Positions 42,315-49,911 of a DNA stretch of 64,000 bases are shown here, in pieces. Source of the DNA: Nocardioides immobilis (GTDB lineage: Bacteria > Actinomycetota > Actinomycetes > Propionibacteriales > Nocardioidaceae); NCBI RefSeq assembly GCF_003515065.1, contig NZ_QXGH01000009.1, forward strand, positions 248,001 to 312,000. Direction: 5' to 3'. The position numbers and the translations under genes are program-made. The notes below the pieces were generated by a model that saw only the letters and a list, made by a program, of their open reading frames with translations, did no database searches and had not been told where the DNA came from. Position 1 is the stretch's first letter. Each line of letters starts with the position of its first letter.

Positions 42315-43721
42315 ATGGCCCTGCGACGGCTGGACCGCGATCGAAGCGACAGGCCCGCACCCGTCTACCTCCACATCGGTGGACCGAGCACGGGCACGAC
42401 GTACCTCCAGCGGCTTATGGCCGCCAACCGCGAGGAGCTCACCGAGCAGGGCTTCCTGCTGCCCGGGCGCAGCTGGCGCGACGTCGTGCTCGCCACCCAC
42501 GACGCCCTCAGCTCGGCGCCGAAGACCGACCTCGTCCGCGCCGCCGGAGGCCGGTGGGACCGGCTCGCCGAGGAGATGCTCGCGCACCGCGGCCGGGCCA
42601 CGGTGCTGTCGATGGAGTTCCTCTGCTGGGCCAAGCCGCCGGCCGCGGAGCGGATCATCGCCTCGCTCGGCGACGCCGAGGTGCATGTCGTCCTGACCGT
42701 TCGCGACACGGCCTCCGTCCTCCGGTCCCAGTGGCAGACCAACTGCCGCAACGGTGCCGAGGTGCCGCTGCGCCGGCTGATCTGGGGACTGCGGCAGTCC
42801 GTCGAGAAGGACGGCCCGCCGTCGAGCCGGCCCGAGCGGATGGTGGACCGGTCGATGGGCGTCCCGCGGATGATCGACACGTGGGTGCCGCTCGTCGGCG
42901 CCGACCGCTTCCACGTGGTCACGGTCCCGATGCACAGCTCCGACCCGGACCTGCTCTGGAAGCGGTTCGCCGGGGTCATCGGCATCGACCCGTCGCGGTG
43001 CCGCGAGCGGTCCGTCGAGAGCAACGCCTCGCTCGGCCTGCCCTCGAGCGAGCTGATGCGGCTGCTCAACATCGAGCTCGGCCCGATCACCCGCACGGAG
43101 TACCTGCGCACCATGAAGGCGCTCCTCGCCCGCGACATCCTCGGCGAACGCGCCGACCAGGAGCGCAAGGTCACCCTGAACCGGCCCGGTCGCAACCTCT
43201 CCGCCCGGTGGAACGACCGGATCCGTCAGGCGGTCTCGACCAGCGGCGTCGACCTCGTCGGCAGCCTCGACGACCTTCCCGTCGAGCCGCCCGGAAAGGA
43301 CGTGCCCGTCGAACTCGCCATGCCGACCGACGAGGAGCTGCTGTTCGCCGCGGCCTGGGCACGCACCGGCCTCGAGCGGGCGATCGGGGAGCTGGAGACC
43401 ACGATCGCGACACTCCGCGAGGAGCAGGAGCACGACGCCGGCGCGCCGTCCGCGGACGACGACGACCACGACGAGCACGAGCACGACGACCACGACGAGC
43501 ACGACGGGCACGACGGGCAGGACGACGGGGACGACGACCCCGACGACGCCGGCCTCGACCGACGTGCGGTGCTCGAGCGGCAGCTGCGCGACCGGACCCC
43601 CGAGGTCGGGCTCGCCCTGACCGAGATCATCGGGCTGGTGCGGAAGGCGATGCCGCTCGGCACCGAGGTCGCAGCGCTCAGGGTGCGGCCGTCGTCTCCA
43701 CAGCCCGACCCAGGCGACTGA
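42315..43721 (+). CDS. Sulfotransferase family protein 2, lysine lost and Asp/His-rich tail
   Basis: A 468-residue paralogue of the preceding protein (shared VLTVRD, QWQTNCRNG and VGSLDDLPV). The phosphosulfate loop reads LHIGGPSTGTTYLQ: the Lys that binds the sulfonate is Ser, so classic sulfotransfer may be impaired. Near residues 380-412 there is an Asp/His run (DDDDHDEHEHDDHDEHDGHD and beyond) that could bind metal ions. A final helical stretch follows. The last 44 bases overlap the convergent glycerol-1-phosphate dehydrogenase gene. Its own promoter fixes the ATG. Confidence 0.82.
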   Translation: MALRRLDRDRSDRPAPVYLHIGGPSTGTTYLQRLMAANREELTEQGFLLPGRSWRDVVLATHDALSSAPKTDLVRAAGGRWDRLAEEMLAHRGRATVLSMEFLCWAKPPAAERIIASLGDAEVHVVLTVRDTASVLRSQWQTNCRNGAEVPLRRLIWGLRQSVEKDGPPSSRPERMVDRSMGVPRMIDTWVPLVGADRFHVVTVPMHSSDPDLLWKRFAGVIGIDPSRCRERSVESNASLGLPSSELMRLLNIELGPITRTEYLRTMKALLARDILGERADQERKVTLNRPGRNLSARWNDRIRQAVSTSGVDLVGSLDDLPVEPPGKDVPVELAMPTDEELLFAAAWARTGLERAIGELETTIATLREEQEHDAGAPSADDDDHDEHEHDDHDEHDGHDGQDDGDDDPDDAGLDRRAVLERQLRDRTPEVGLALTEIIGLVRKAMPLGTEVAALRVRPSSPQPDPGD

Positions 43722-44760
43722 CGAACGCGGCCACTCGTTCGCGGACCTGCTCCTCGTCCAGCGCGAGGTGCTCGAGGATCGTGTAGCGGTCCGGCCGGGT
43801 GCCCGGAGCGGCCAGTACGGCGGCGACGAACTGCTCCTCGGTGAGCCCGATCTGCTCCGGCGACACCGCGAGCCCGTGCCGGGTGAGGCAGTCGGCGATC
43901 TGGACGAACCGGGCGTCGTCGCCGCGGAGGAAGGTCGCGAAGAGCGCGCCGATGCCGGCGAGCTCGCCGTGGTTGGAGACCCCCGGGTAGAGCTGGTCGA
44001 TCGCGTGGATGATCTCGTGGCACGCGCCGCTGCACGGCCGCGAGGTGCCGGCCACCGACATCGCCATGCCCGACAGCACCAGGGCCTCGGCGAGCGCGAT
44101 GAGGAACCCGTCGTCGTCGATCGAGTCCGTGCGGTGCAGGATCGCCTCGCCTGCCGTCCGGGCGAACGCCAGCGCGAGGCCGTCGACGCTCTCGTCGCGC
44201 TCGCGCTGGGCGAGCAGCCAGTCCTCGATCGCGGACAGGTTGCTGACCGCGTCGCCGATGCCGCCGCGCACCATCGCGGGCGGCGCGTTGCGGACGTAGT
44301 CGAGGTCGACGACGACGGCGAGGGGCAGCGCGACGCCGTACGAGCCCTTGCCGTGGGGGTGCTCGAGCGACGCGACCGGCGAGCAGATGCCGTCGTGCGC
44401 GAGGTTGGTGGCGACCGCGACCATCGGGAGCGCGGCGCGGGTGGCGGCGTACTTCGCGACGTCGATGGTCTTGCCGCCACCGATGCCGACGACGGCGTCG
44501 TACCCCTGCTGGCCGAGTGCTTCCTGGAGGTCGCCGGCCGAGCTCAGGCTGCCCTCCTCCACCTGGAAGACGGTGGCGTTCGGCAGCGACGACTGGACCC
44601 GCTCCCAGATCTCGGCGCCCTGGCCGGAGCCGACGGCGACCATGACCGTGCCGCCGCTGGTGATCGCGCGCTCGTGCAGCAGCGCGGCGAGGTTGTCGAC
44701 GGCGCCCGCCCGGATGTCGAGGTGGAGCGGGCTCGCCAGCATCCGCGCTAGTAGCGGCAT
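43678..44760 (-). CDS. sn-Glycerol-1-phosphate dehydrogenase (AraM/EgsA-like)
   Basis: A 360-residue iron-alcohol-dehydrogenase-fold enzyme of the G1PDH group. The NAD(P)-binding GIGGGKTIDVAKYAA lies near residue 97. The metal-site region includes THLAHDG-like ATNLAHDGICSPVAS, and metal-ligand His residues occur in CHEIIHAIDQLYPGVSNHGELAG. These enzymes reduce dihydroxyacetone phosphate to sn-glycerol-1-phosphate, the enantiomer used in archaeal lipids and rare bacterial polymers. The preceding gene encodes a LicC-like cytidylyltransferase and overlaps it by 13 bases, which suggests activation to CDP-glycerol. An in-frame start at 44742 is an alternative. Confidence 0.85.
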   Translation of the reverse strand: MPLLARMLASPLHLDIRAGAVDNLAALLHERAITSGGTVMVAVGSGQGAEIWERVQSSLPNATVFQVEEGSLSSAGDLQEALGQQGYDAVVGIGGGKTIDVAKYAATRAALPMVAVATNLAHDGICSPVASLEHPHGKGSYGVALPLAVVVDLDYVRNAPPAMVRGGIGDAVSNLSAIEDWLLAQRERDESVDGLALAFARTAGEAILHRTDSIDDDGFLIALAEALVLSGMAMSVAGTSRPCSGACHEIIHAIDQLYPGVSNHGELAGIGALFATFLRGDDARFVQIADCLTRHGLAVSPEQIGLTEEQFVAAVLAAPGTRPDRYTILEHLALDEEQVRERVAAFVSRLGRAVETTAAP

Positions 44761-45494
44761 GCGATCTCCCTGGCCTTCGCCAGGTCCTCGTGGTTGTCGA
44801 CCTCGACCCACGACGTGCCCGACGGCAGCGGCGCGATGTCGATCCGCAGCCCCCGGTCGACCATCTCCTGGTAGCCGTCCTCGTAGTAGAGGTCCGGGTC
44901 CCGCTCGAAGGTCGTCTTCAGCGCGTCCGCGAGCTGCGGGACGGCGGCCGGCTCGATCAGGGTCGCGCCGATGTACTCGCCGTACGCCGTCGCGGGGTCC
45001 ATCAGCTTGGTGATCCGGGTCAGCGCGCCGTCGTCCGAGACCTGGACCTTCATCTCCTCGTCGGCGAGCTGCTTCTCGGCGTCGATGGCGAGGAGCACGT
45101 CGGGACCGCGGTGCTTGAGCAGCGTCTCCTCGACCGACACCGGGTGCACCGTGTCGCCGTTGACCATGAGCACGCCGTCGCTCATGTGGTCGCAGGCGAG
45201 CCACATCGAGTAGGCGTTGTTCCAGATCTCGGCCTTGTCGTTGTGGACGAGCGTGATCCGGACGCCGTACCGCTTCTCGAGCGCGGCCTGCCGCTCCTCC
45301 ACCGCGCCCGCGGCGTAGCCGACGACGATCAGCACGTCGCGCAGGTCGACCGCCGCCAGGTTGCCGAGCGCGATGTCGAGGATCGTGTCTCCCCCGTCTG
45401 CGCCGTCCCGCACCGGCACGAGCGCCTTCGGCAGCGTGTCCGTGTACGGCCGCAGCCTTCGGCCGGCTCCGGCCGCCAACACCATCCCGATCAC
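44748..45494 (-). CDS. LicC-like nucleotidyltransferase
   Basis: A 248-residue NTP transferase. The signature VLAAGAGRRLRPYTDTLPKAL is near residues 5-25. HNDKAEIWNNAYSMWLA is the phrase typical of CTP:phosphocholine cytidylyltransferases, MVNGDTV holds the metal-binding Asp, and WVEVDNHEDLAKA is at the end. There is no acyltransferase domain. The substrate could be glycerol-1-phosphate, given the overlapping dehydrogenase, or phosphocholine/phosphoethanolamine for the LicD protein nearby. GTG 45494 has AAGGGAT upstream. The promoter region is shared with the divergent coiled-coil gene. Confidence 0.87.
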   Translation of the reverse strand: MIGMVLAAGAGRRLRPYTDTLPKALVPVRDGADGGDTILDIALGNLAAVDLRDVLIVVGYAAGAVEERQAALEKRYGVRITLVHNDKAEIWNNAYSMWLACDHMSDGVLMVNGDTVHPVSVEETLLKHRGPDVLLAIDAEKQLADEEMKVQVSDDGALTRITKLMDPATAYGEYIGATLIEPAAVPQLADALKTTFERDPDLYYEDGYQEMVDRGLRIDIAPLPSGTSWVEVDNHEDLAKAREIACRY

Positions 45495-45550
45495 AGTGGA
45501 TCCCTTCAAGAACGCGAGTCCCCCGCACCTGCGAGGGCGACGGGCAAGGC

Positions 45551-45556
45551 TATCCT
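45551..45556 (+). promoter_or_regulatory. -10 box of the coiled-coil protein gene
   Basis: TATCCT exactly seven bases before ATG 45564. Confidence 0.55.
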
Positions 45557-45563
45557 GCCCGGC

Positions 45564-45809
45564 ATGAACGACCGACTGCGCGACGCCGGACGCAAGATCG
45601 GGCGGGTGGCTCCGGGCTCGACCCGACAGGAGGTCGCCGCCCTCCGTGAGCGGGTGAGTGAGCTGGAGGCCGAGGTGCAGGAGGCCCGCCGCCTCAACCG
45701 GCGGGTGGCCGAGCTGCTCGACGTGGTCGAGGAGCTGCTCGTGCCGCTGACCCTGCGCGACGAGGAGAAGGTCCAGGCCTTCCTCGACGCGCACACGCTC
45801 ACCCCGTGA
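45564..45809 (+). CDS. Small coiled-coil protein
   Basis: An 81-residue protein. Heptad-like spacing of Leu and Val occurs from about residue 23 to 60 (EVAALRERVSELEAEVQEA, then RRVAELLDVVEELLVPL), predicting a coiled coil with a basic N-terminal stretch. I do not recognise the family with certainty. It has a leaderless start and is 22 bases ahead of sulfotransferase 3, so it probably belongs to that operon and may be an oligomerisation partner of the enzymes. Confidence 0.75.
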   Translation: MNDRLRDAGRKIGRVAPGSTRQEVAALRERVSELEAEVQEARRLNRRVAELLDVVEELLVPLTLRDEEKVQAFLDAHTLTP

Positions 45810-45831
45810 CCCCGGACAGGACAGACAGCTG

Positions 45832-46947
45832 ATGGCACGCACCGTCCATCTCCACATCGGGCTGCCCAAGACCGGCACCACGTTCCTCCAGACGACGATG
45901 TGGGAGAACCGCCGCGCGCTGCGCCGGCAGGGGTTCCTCTACCCGGGCACCAGCCGGATGGACCACTACCACGCCTCCCAGGAGGTGCGGGGCGCGTCGC
46001 CGGCGCGGATGGGGCGCAACGCGGGCATCTGGGACCGGCTGGTCGGCAAGCTCGCCGCCTGGGACGGCGACGGGATGGTCTCCCACGAGTTCTTCAGCAT
46101 GGCGACCGCAGAGCAGGCCCAGGCGGCGGTCGCCGCGCTGGCGCCGGCCGAGGTGCGGCTCGTGGTGACGGTCCGCTCCTACGTGCTGCAGTTCCCGGCC
46201 GTGTGGCAGGAAGCACTCAAGATGAACTCCGACCTCGGCTTCGACGAGTTCATGGACAAGGCGCTCGCCGGCAAGCTGCGCGGCGGGTGGAGCTGGCAGT
46301 CGCAGGACATCCCGCGCGTGCTCGGCAACTGGACGCAGGCCGTGCCGGCCGACCGGATCACCGTGGTCACCGTGCCGCCCCCGGGAGCCCCGCGCGGCCT
46401 GCTCTGGGAGCGGTGGAAGGAGGCCATCGGCATCGACGACTCCAGGTTCGACCTGGACGTGAGCTATGCCAACGAGTCCCTCGGCGCGGCCCAGGCCGCG
46501 CTCCTGGAGCGGGTCAAGCCGCACCTCACCGGCCCGCTCGAGGTGGGCACCGTGCGGCACCGCTGGGTGCGGAAGTACTTCGGGCACGAGGTGCTGGTGC
46601 CGCAGCGCGGCGAGCGGTTCGGACCACGGCCGCACCACGTGGCCGAGCTGGCCACCCGCTCGCGGGCGGCCAGGGACTGGATCCAGGAGCAGGGGTTCCC
46701 GGTGATCGGCGATCTCGACGACCTGCTCTCCACGGCGTCCCCGGACGGCACTCACCCGAGCGACGTGCCGGACCAGGAGATCGTCGACGTCGCCGCCCGC
46801 GCGATCGAGCAGATGATCCGCGACGTTCGCGACCTGACGATGGAGCGCGACAAGCTCCGGGCCGAGCTGCGCCGCAAGGCGCGGCACCAACCGGTCGGCG
46901 GCGCACGCGCCGCGGCCCGGCGGATCAAGAGGGCGCTGCGGAAGTGA
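45832..46947 (+). CDS. Sulfotransferase family protein 3
   Basis: A 371-residue sulfotransferase. The phosphosulfate loop LHIGLPKTGTTFLQ (about 7-20) is intact. LVVTVRSYVLQFPAVWQE (about 106) is the probable 3-prime phosphate site, followed by ITVVTVPPPGAPRGLLW and FPVIGDLDDL. The C-terminal 60 residues form a charged helix (EQMIRDVRDLTMERDKLRAE) ending in Arg/Lys clusters that could touch the membrane. ATG 45832 has AGGACAG upstream. Its TGA overlaps the GTG of the LicD-methyltransferase gene, so the two products are made together and may act on the same polymer. Confidence 0.87.
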   Translation: MARTVHLHIGLPKTGTTFLQTTMWENRRALRRQGFLYPGTSRMDHYHASQEVRGASPARMGRNAGIWDRLVGKLAAWDGDGMVSHEFFSMATAEQAQAAVAALAPAEVRLVVTVRSYVLQFPAVWQEALKMNSDLGFDEFMDKALAGKLRGGWSWQSQDIPRVLGNWTQAVPADRITVVTVPPPGAPRGLLWERWKEAIGIDDSRFDLDVSYANESLGAAQAALLERVKPHLTGPLEVGTVRHRWVRKYFGHEVLVPQRGERFGPRPHHVAELATRSRAARDWIQEQGFPVIGDLDDLLSTASPDGTHPSDVPDQEIVDVAARAIEQMIRDVRDLTMERDKLRAELRRKARHQPVGGARAAARRIKRALRK

Positions 46948-48527
46948 CCGAGCCGAGCGAGACCGAGACCGCCGAGACCGCGACACTGCGGGTCCACGAC
47001 GCCCGGCTGGTGCTGCCCGCGGACCTGGACCCCGAGTCGACGTACGACGTCTTGCTGAACGACCGGCACGTCTGGTCGCTCCAGCCGCAGAACGACACCA
47101 AGCCGGGCCGCGGGGGCCTGGTCGCGCGCTGGCCCGCGTCGCTCGGCCGCCACCTGGTCGGCCAGGCGGACGTCGTGCTCCGCGAGCACCTCACCGGCAC
47201 CGTGGTCGCCACCTCCCACCACGTCTTCAAGGGGGCGGCCGACCAGCGGGTGGACGTCGTCGACCGCACCGGCAGCCCGTTGATCATCGACAAGTACGGC
47301 AAGCTGGTCCGGCCGCTGTCGACCGAGGGCACCGACACCCTCGACGAGCTGATGGACCAGGTCGAGCTCCTGATCGCCGACCTGCGCGACAAGGCCGGGG
47401 TGCCGACGTTCATCGCCTACGGCACCCTGCTGGGCGCGGTCCGCAACGGCCAGCTGATCGGCCACGACAACGACCTCGACATCGCCTACATCAGCCAGCA
47501 CCCCTACCCGGTCGACGTGATCCGCGAGGCCTACAAGATCGAGCGGGTCCTGCTCGCCGAGGGCTGGTCGGTCCGGCGCGGCTCCGGCGCCCGGCTCAAC
47601 GTGCGGATCCGCCTGTCGGACGACTCCACCCGGTTCGTCGACGTCTTCACGGCGCACTGGGTCGAGGGCGTCCTCTACATCCCGCAGGACACCGGCTTCC
47701 GGCTCCCGCCGGAGACGATCCTGCCGCTCACCACGGTCGAGCTGCTCGGCCGGCAGGTGCCGGCACCCGCAGACTACGAGGCGCTGCTCGCGGCGACGTA
47801 CGGCGAGGGCTGGCGCACGCCCGACCCCTCCTTCCGCTACGAGACCCCGCGGTGGCTGTCGCGCCGGATCGGCGGCTGGTTCGGGGGCCTCCGGACCCAT
47901 CGCAAGCAGTGGGACACCTTCTACGGCGCGCACAAGGGATCGCTGCCGACCAAGCCGTCGTCGTTCGCCAAGTGGGTCGCCGAGCACTACCCGAGCGACC
48001 GCCCGCTCTACGACATCGGAGCTGGCAACGCCCGTGACGCCCGGTGGTTCGCGAAGCGCACCGGCCGCACCGTCACCGCCGTCGACTACACGATCGGCGC
48101 GATGCTGCGCGCGCAGCGACGGGCGTCGGACTCACTGCCGCTTTCGTTCGAGGTCATCAACCTGTACGACGCGCGCGAGGTGCTGGGGCTCGGCGTCCGG
48201 TTGAGCCGCCTCGACACCCCCACCGACCTGTACGCCCGGTTCGTGCTCCACGCCCTGGAGGACCTGGGCCGCGAGAACCTGTGGCGGCTCGCCTCGATGG
48301 CGCTGCGGGGCGGCGGCCACCTGTTCCTGGAGTTCCGGACCGACCAGGACCGCGGGCGACCGCACGTGTTCAAGCAGGCCGGGCGGCGCTACCTCGACCC
48401 GGCCACCGTCGTCGCCGAGATCGAGGCGCACGGCGGACGGGTGGTCCACCAGGAGGCCGGCACCGGGTTGGCGCCGTTCCGGACCGAGGACCCCCACGTC
48501 TGCCGGATCGTCGCGGCCTGGTCGTGA
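46944..48527 (+). CDS. LicD-family phosphotransferase fused to a methyltransferase
   Basis: A 527-residue fusion. After a beta-rich N-terminal region (about 1-110) the LicD/fukutin-type domain (about 140-300) contains FIAYGTLLGAVRNGQLIGHD followed by NDLDIAY, with the D-x-D needed to move a phospho-alcohol from a CDP carrier. From about 345 a class-I methyltransferase domain follows (LYDIGAGNARDARWFAKRTG, then VTAVDYT), ending in CRIVAAW. LicD enzymes transfer phosphocholine, phosphoribitol or phosphoglycerol to glycans. The CDP donor could come from the nucleotidyltransferase at 44748-45494. Its start overlaps the sulfotransferase stop (GTGA). Confidence 0.85.
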   Translation: MTEPSETETAETATLRVHDARLVLPADLDPESTYDVLLNDRHVWSLQPQNDTKPGRGGLVARWPASLGRHLVGQADVVLREHLTGTVVATSHHVFKGAADQRVDVVDRTGSPLIIDKYGKLVRPLSTEGTDTLDELMDQVELLIADLRDKAGVPTFIAYGTLLGAVRNGQLIGHDNDLDIAYISQHPYPVDVIREAYKIERVLLAEGWSVRRGSGARLNVRIRLSDDSTRFVDVFTAHWVEGVLYIPQDTGFRLPPETILPLTTVELLGRQVPAPADYEALLAATYGEGWRTPDPSFRYETPRWLSRRIGGWFGGLRTHRKQWDTFYGAHKGSLPTKPSSFAKWVAEHYPSDRPLYDIGAGNARDARWFAKRTGRTVTAVDYTIGAMLRAQRRASDSLPLSFEVINLYDAREVLGLGVRLSRLDTPTDLYARFVLHALEDLGRENLWRLASMALRGGGHLFLEFRTDQDRGRPHVFKQAGRRYLDPATVVAEIEAHGGRVVHQEAGTGLAPFRTEDPHVCRIVAAWS

Positions 48528-48552
48528 GCTGGCGAGCTGCAGGAATCACCGG

Positions 48553-49791
48553 TCAGCGGCGGCCGAAGACGCCCTTGGACCGCGCCGGGGGTGCCGGTGC
48601 GACCGGCGCAGGAGCGGCCGCCGCCGGCTGCGGTGCCCGCCTCCGCGGGTAGATCGCCTCGGCCTCGTCGAGCTTGGCCCGGTGCAGCCGGCCGGCCTTG
48701 AGCCGGAACTCGGGGTCACTGGCCGGCTCGGGCAGCTTGTCGAACCCGACCGGCGCGATCGCGAAGCCGGTGCCGAGCTCGGCGAGCGACTCGTGCTTCG
48801 TGCGGTAGTAGTCGTCGTCGATCTCGATCGCGATGCCGTCGGCGCCGACCGCCGCCGCGAGCTGGTGGAAGTGGTAGCGGGTCGTGATCCAGGTCTGCAG
48901 CGGGCGGCCCGGGAAGCCCTCGTGCCACAGCCGCACGAACGACATGAAGTTCTCCTCGGGGATCAGGTCCGCGAGCAGGTCGTAGGCCCGGCGGTCCCGG
49001 TCGGTGCCGGGGATCGACTCGAGGTAGCGGATCGTACGCCCCTCGAACCGTCCGCTCTCGATCATCGCCCGCACACCCGCGACAGTCGCCTCGAAGACCT
49101 CGGGCTCGGCCAGGTCGCACTGCAGGCTGATCCACACGTCGCCGGGCTGCCCGGTCGGGTCCGGTCGCTCGCCGTGGCCGGGGATCGACGACAGGCCGAG
49201 GAACGCGTCGTTGACGCCGAGCTCGACGCCGGCCATCTCCGCGCTGGCGCTGTCGCGGACGGTGGCGTGGTCGGCGGCCGCGAGGTCGTCACGGATCCGC
49301 TCGGGATCGATCGCCGGCATCAGGCCGAGGCCGGTCGCCACGAACTGGGCGTCCGCCACCTCGGCAAGGCGCCGCGCGGCGCGCACCAGCCGGCCGTGGT
49401 GCAACCAGTTGGAGGTGATGTGGCCGCCACCGACGAGGTGCACGGTGGTGGCGCGGCGCAGCTCGAGCAGCCCGTAGTCGAAGAGCGGGCTGCCGAGGTC
49501 GCGGACCACCCGGTCGACGGTCGCATCACCCTCGTCGGGATCGGCGTCCATCGTCAGCCAGCTCACCCGCCACAGCAGGTTGGTGAGCTTCAACCGGGGG
49601 TGCAGGCCCTCGAACAGGAAGGCCGCCATGCCGGGATCCGGGCAGTCGAGCACCACGTCGGTGTCCGGCTGCCGTTCGGCCAGGAACCTCAGCCAGGAGG
49701 CGGCGATGAACTCGTCGCCGAAGTTAGGATGCCCGGCCGTCGACACCAGATGGATGGTCGGTTGCTTGTCGTTCTCGCTCCCCTGCGACAC
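48553..49791 (-). CDS. Polysaccharide pyruvyl transferase family protein
   Basis: A 412-residue enzyme of the PS_pyruv_trans family. The N-terminal STAGHPNFGDEFIAASWLRF contains the N-x-GDE motif, VHLVGGGHITSNW is the glycine-rich nucleotide-like loop, and VRDSASAEMAGVELGVNDAF matches the middle region. Members add ketal pyruvate from phosphoenolpyruvate to sugars of capsules and secondary wall polymers, which increases negative charge and can recruit S-layer proteins. The C terminus is Ala/Pro-rich. GTG 49791 is preferred because TAGGTT lies seven bases upstream; a TTG at 49800 is the longer alternative. Confidence 0.8.
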   Translation of the reverse strand: MSQGSENDKQPTIHLVSTAGHPNFGDEFIAASWLRFLAERQPDTDVVLDCPDPGMAAFLFEGLHPRLKLTNLLWRVSWLTMDADPDEGDATVDRVVRDLGSPLFDYGLLELRRATTVHLVGGGHITSNWLHHGRLVRAARRLAEVADAQFVATGLGLMPAIDPERIRDDLAAADHATVRDSASAEMAGVELGVNDAFLGLSSIPGHGERPDPTGQPGDVWISLQCDLAEPEVFEATVAGVRAMIESGRFEGRTIRYLESIPGTDRDRRAYDLLADLIPEENFMSFVRLWHEGFPGRPLQTWITTRYHFHQLAAAVGADGIAIEIDDDYYRTKHESLAELGTGFAIAPVGFDKLPEPASDPEFRLKAGRLHRAKLDEAEAIYPRRRAPQPAAAAPAPVAPAPPARSKGVFGRR

Positions 49792-49798
49792 GTCAGCC

Positions 49799-49804
49799 AA
49801 CCTA
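49799..49804 (-). promoter_or_regulatory. -10 box of the pyruvyl transferase gene
   Basis: TAGGTT exactly seven bases before GTG 49791. Confidence 0.55.
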
Positions 49805-49898
49805 GCAGGGGCGGGTCGTCGGCCTCACCAGCAGATCGGCTGTTCGCGGCTCGCGCGGAGAACTCGTCGAAGCGGCCAGTCCGAAGGATCCAGCGGAC

Positions 49899-49904
49899 TA
49901 GCAT
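49899..49904 (+). promoter_or_regulatory. -10 box of the first PLD-family gene
   Basis: TAGCAT seven bases before ATG 49912. It overlaps another ATG (49903), which therefore is not the start. Confidence 0.55.
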
Positions 49905-49911
49905 GCCGCAC

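Noticed and set aside
43450..43550. Asp/His-coding tract as a phase-variable microsatellite
   Set aside because: The GAC/CAC triplets are irregular and interrupted, with no long perfect unit that would slip readily.
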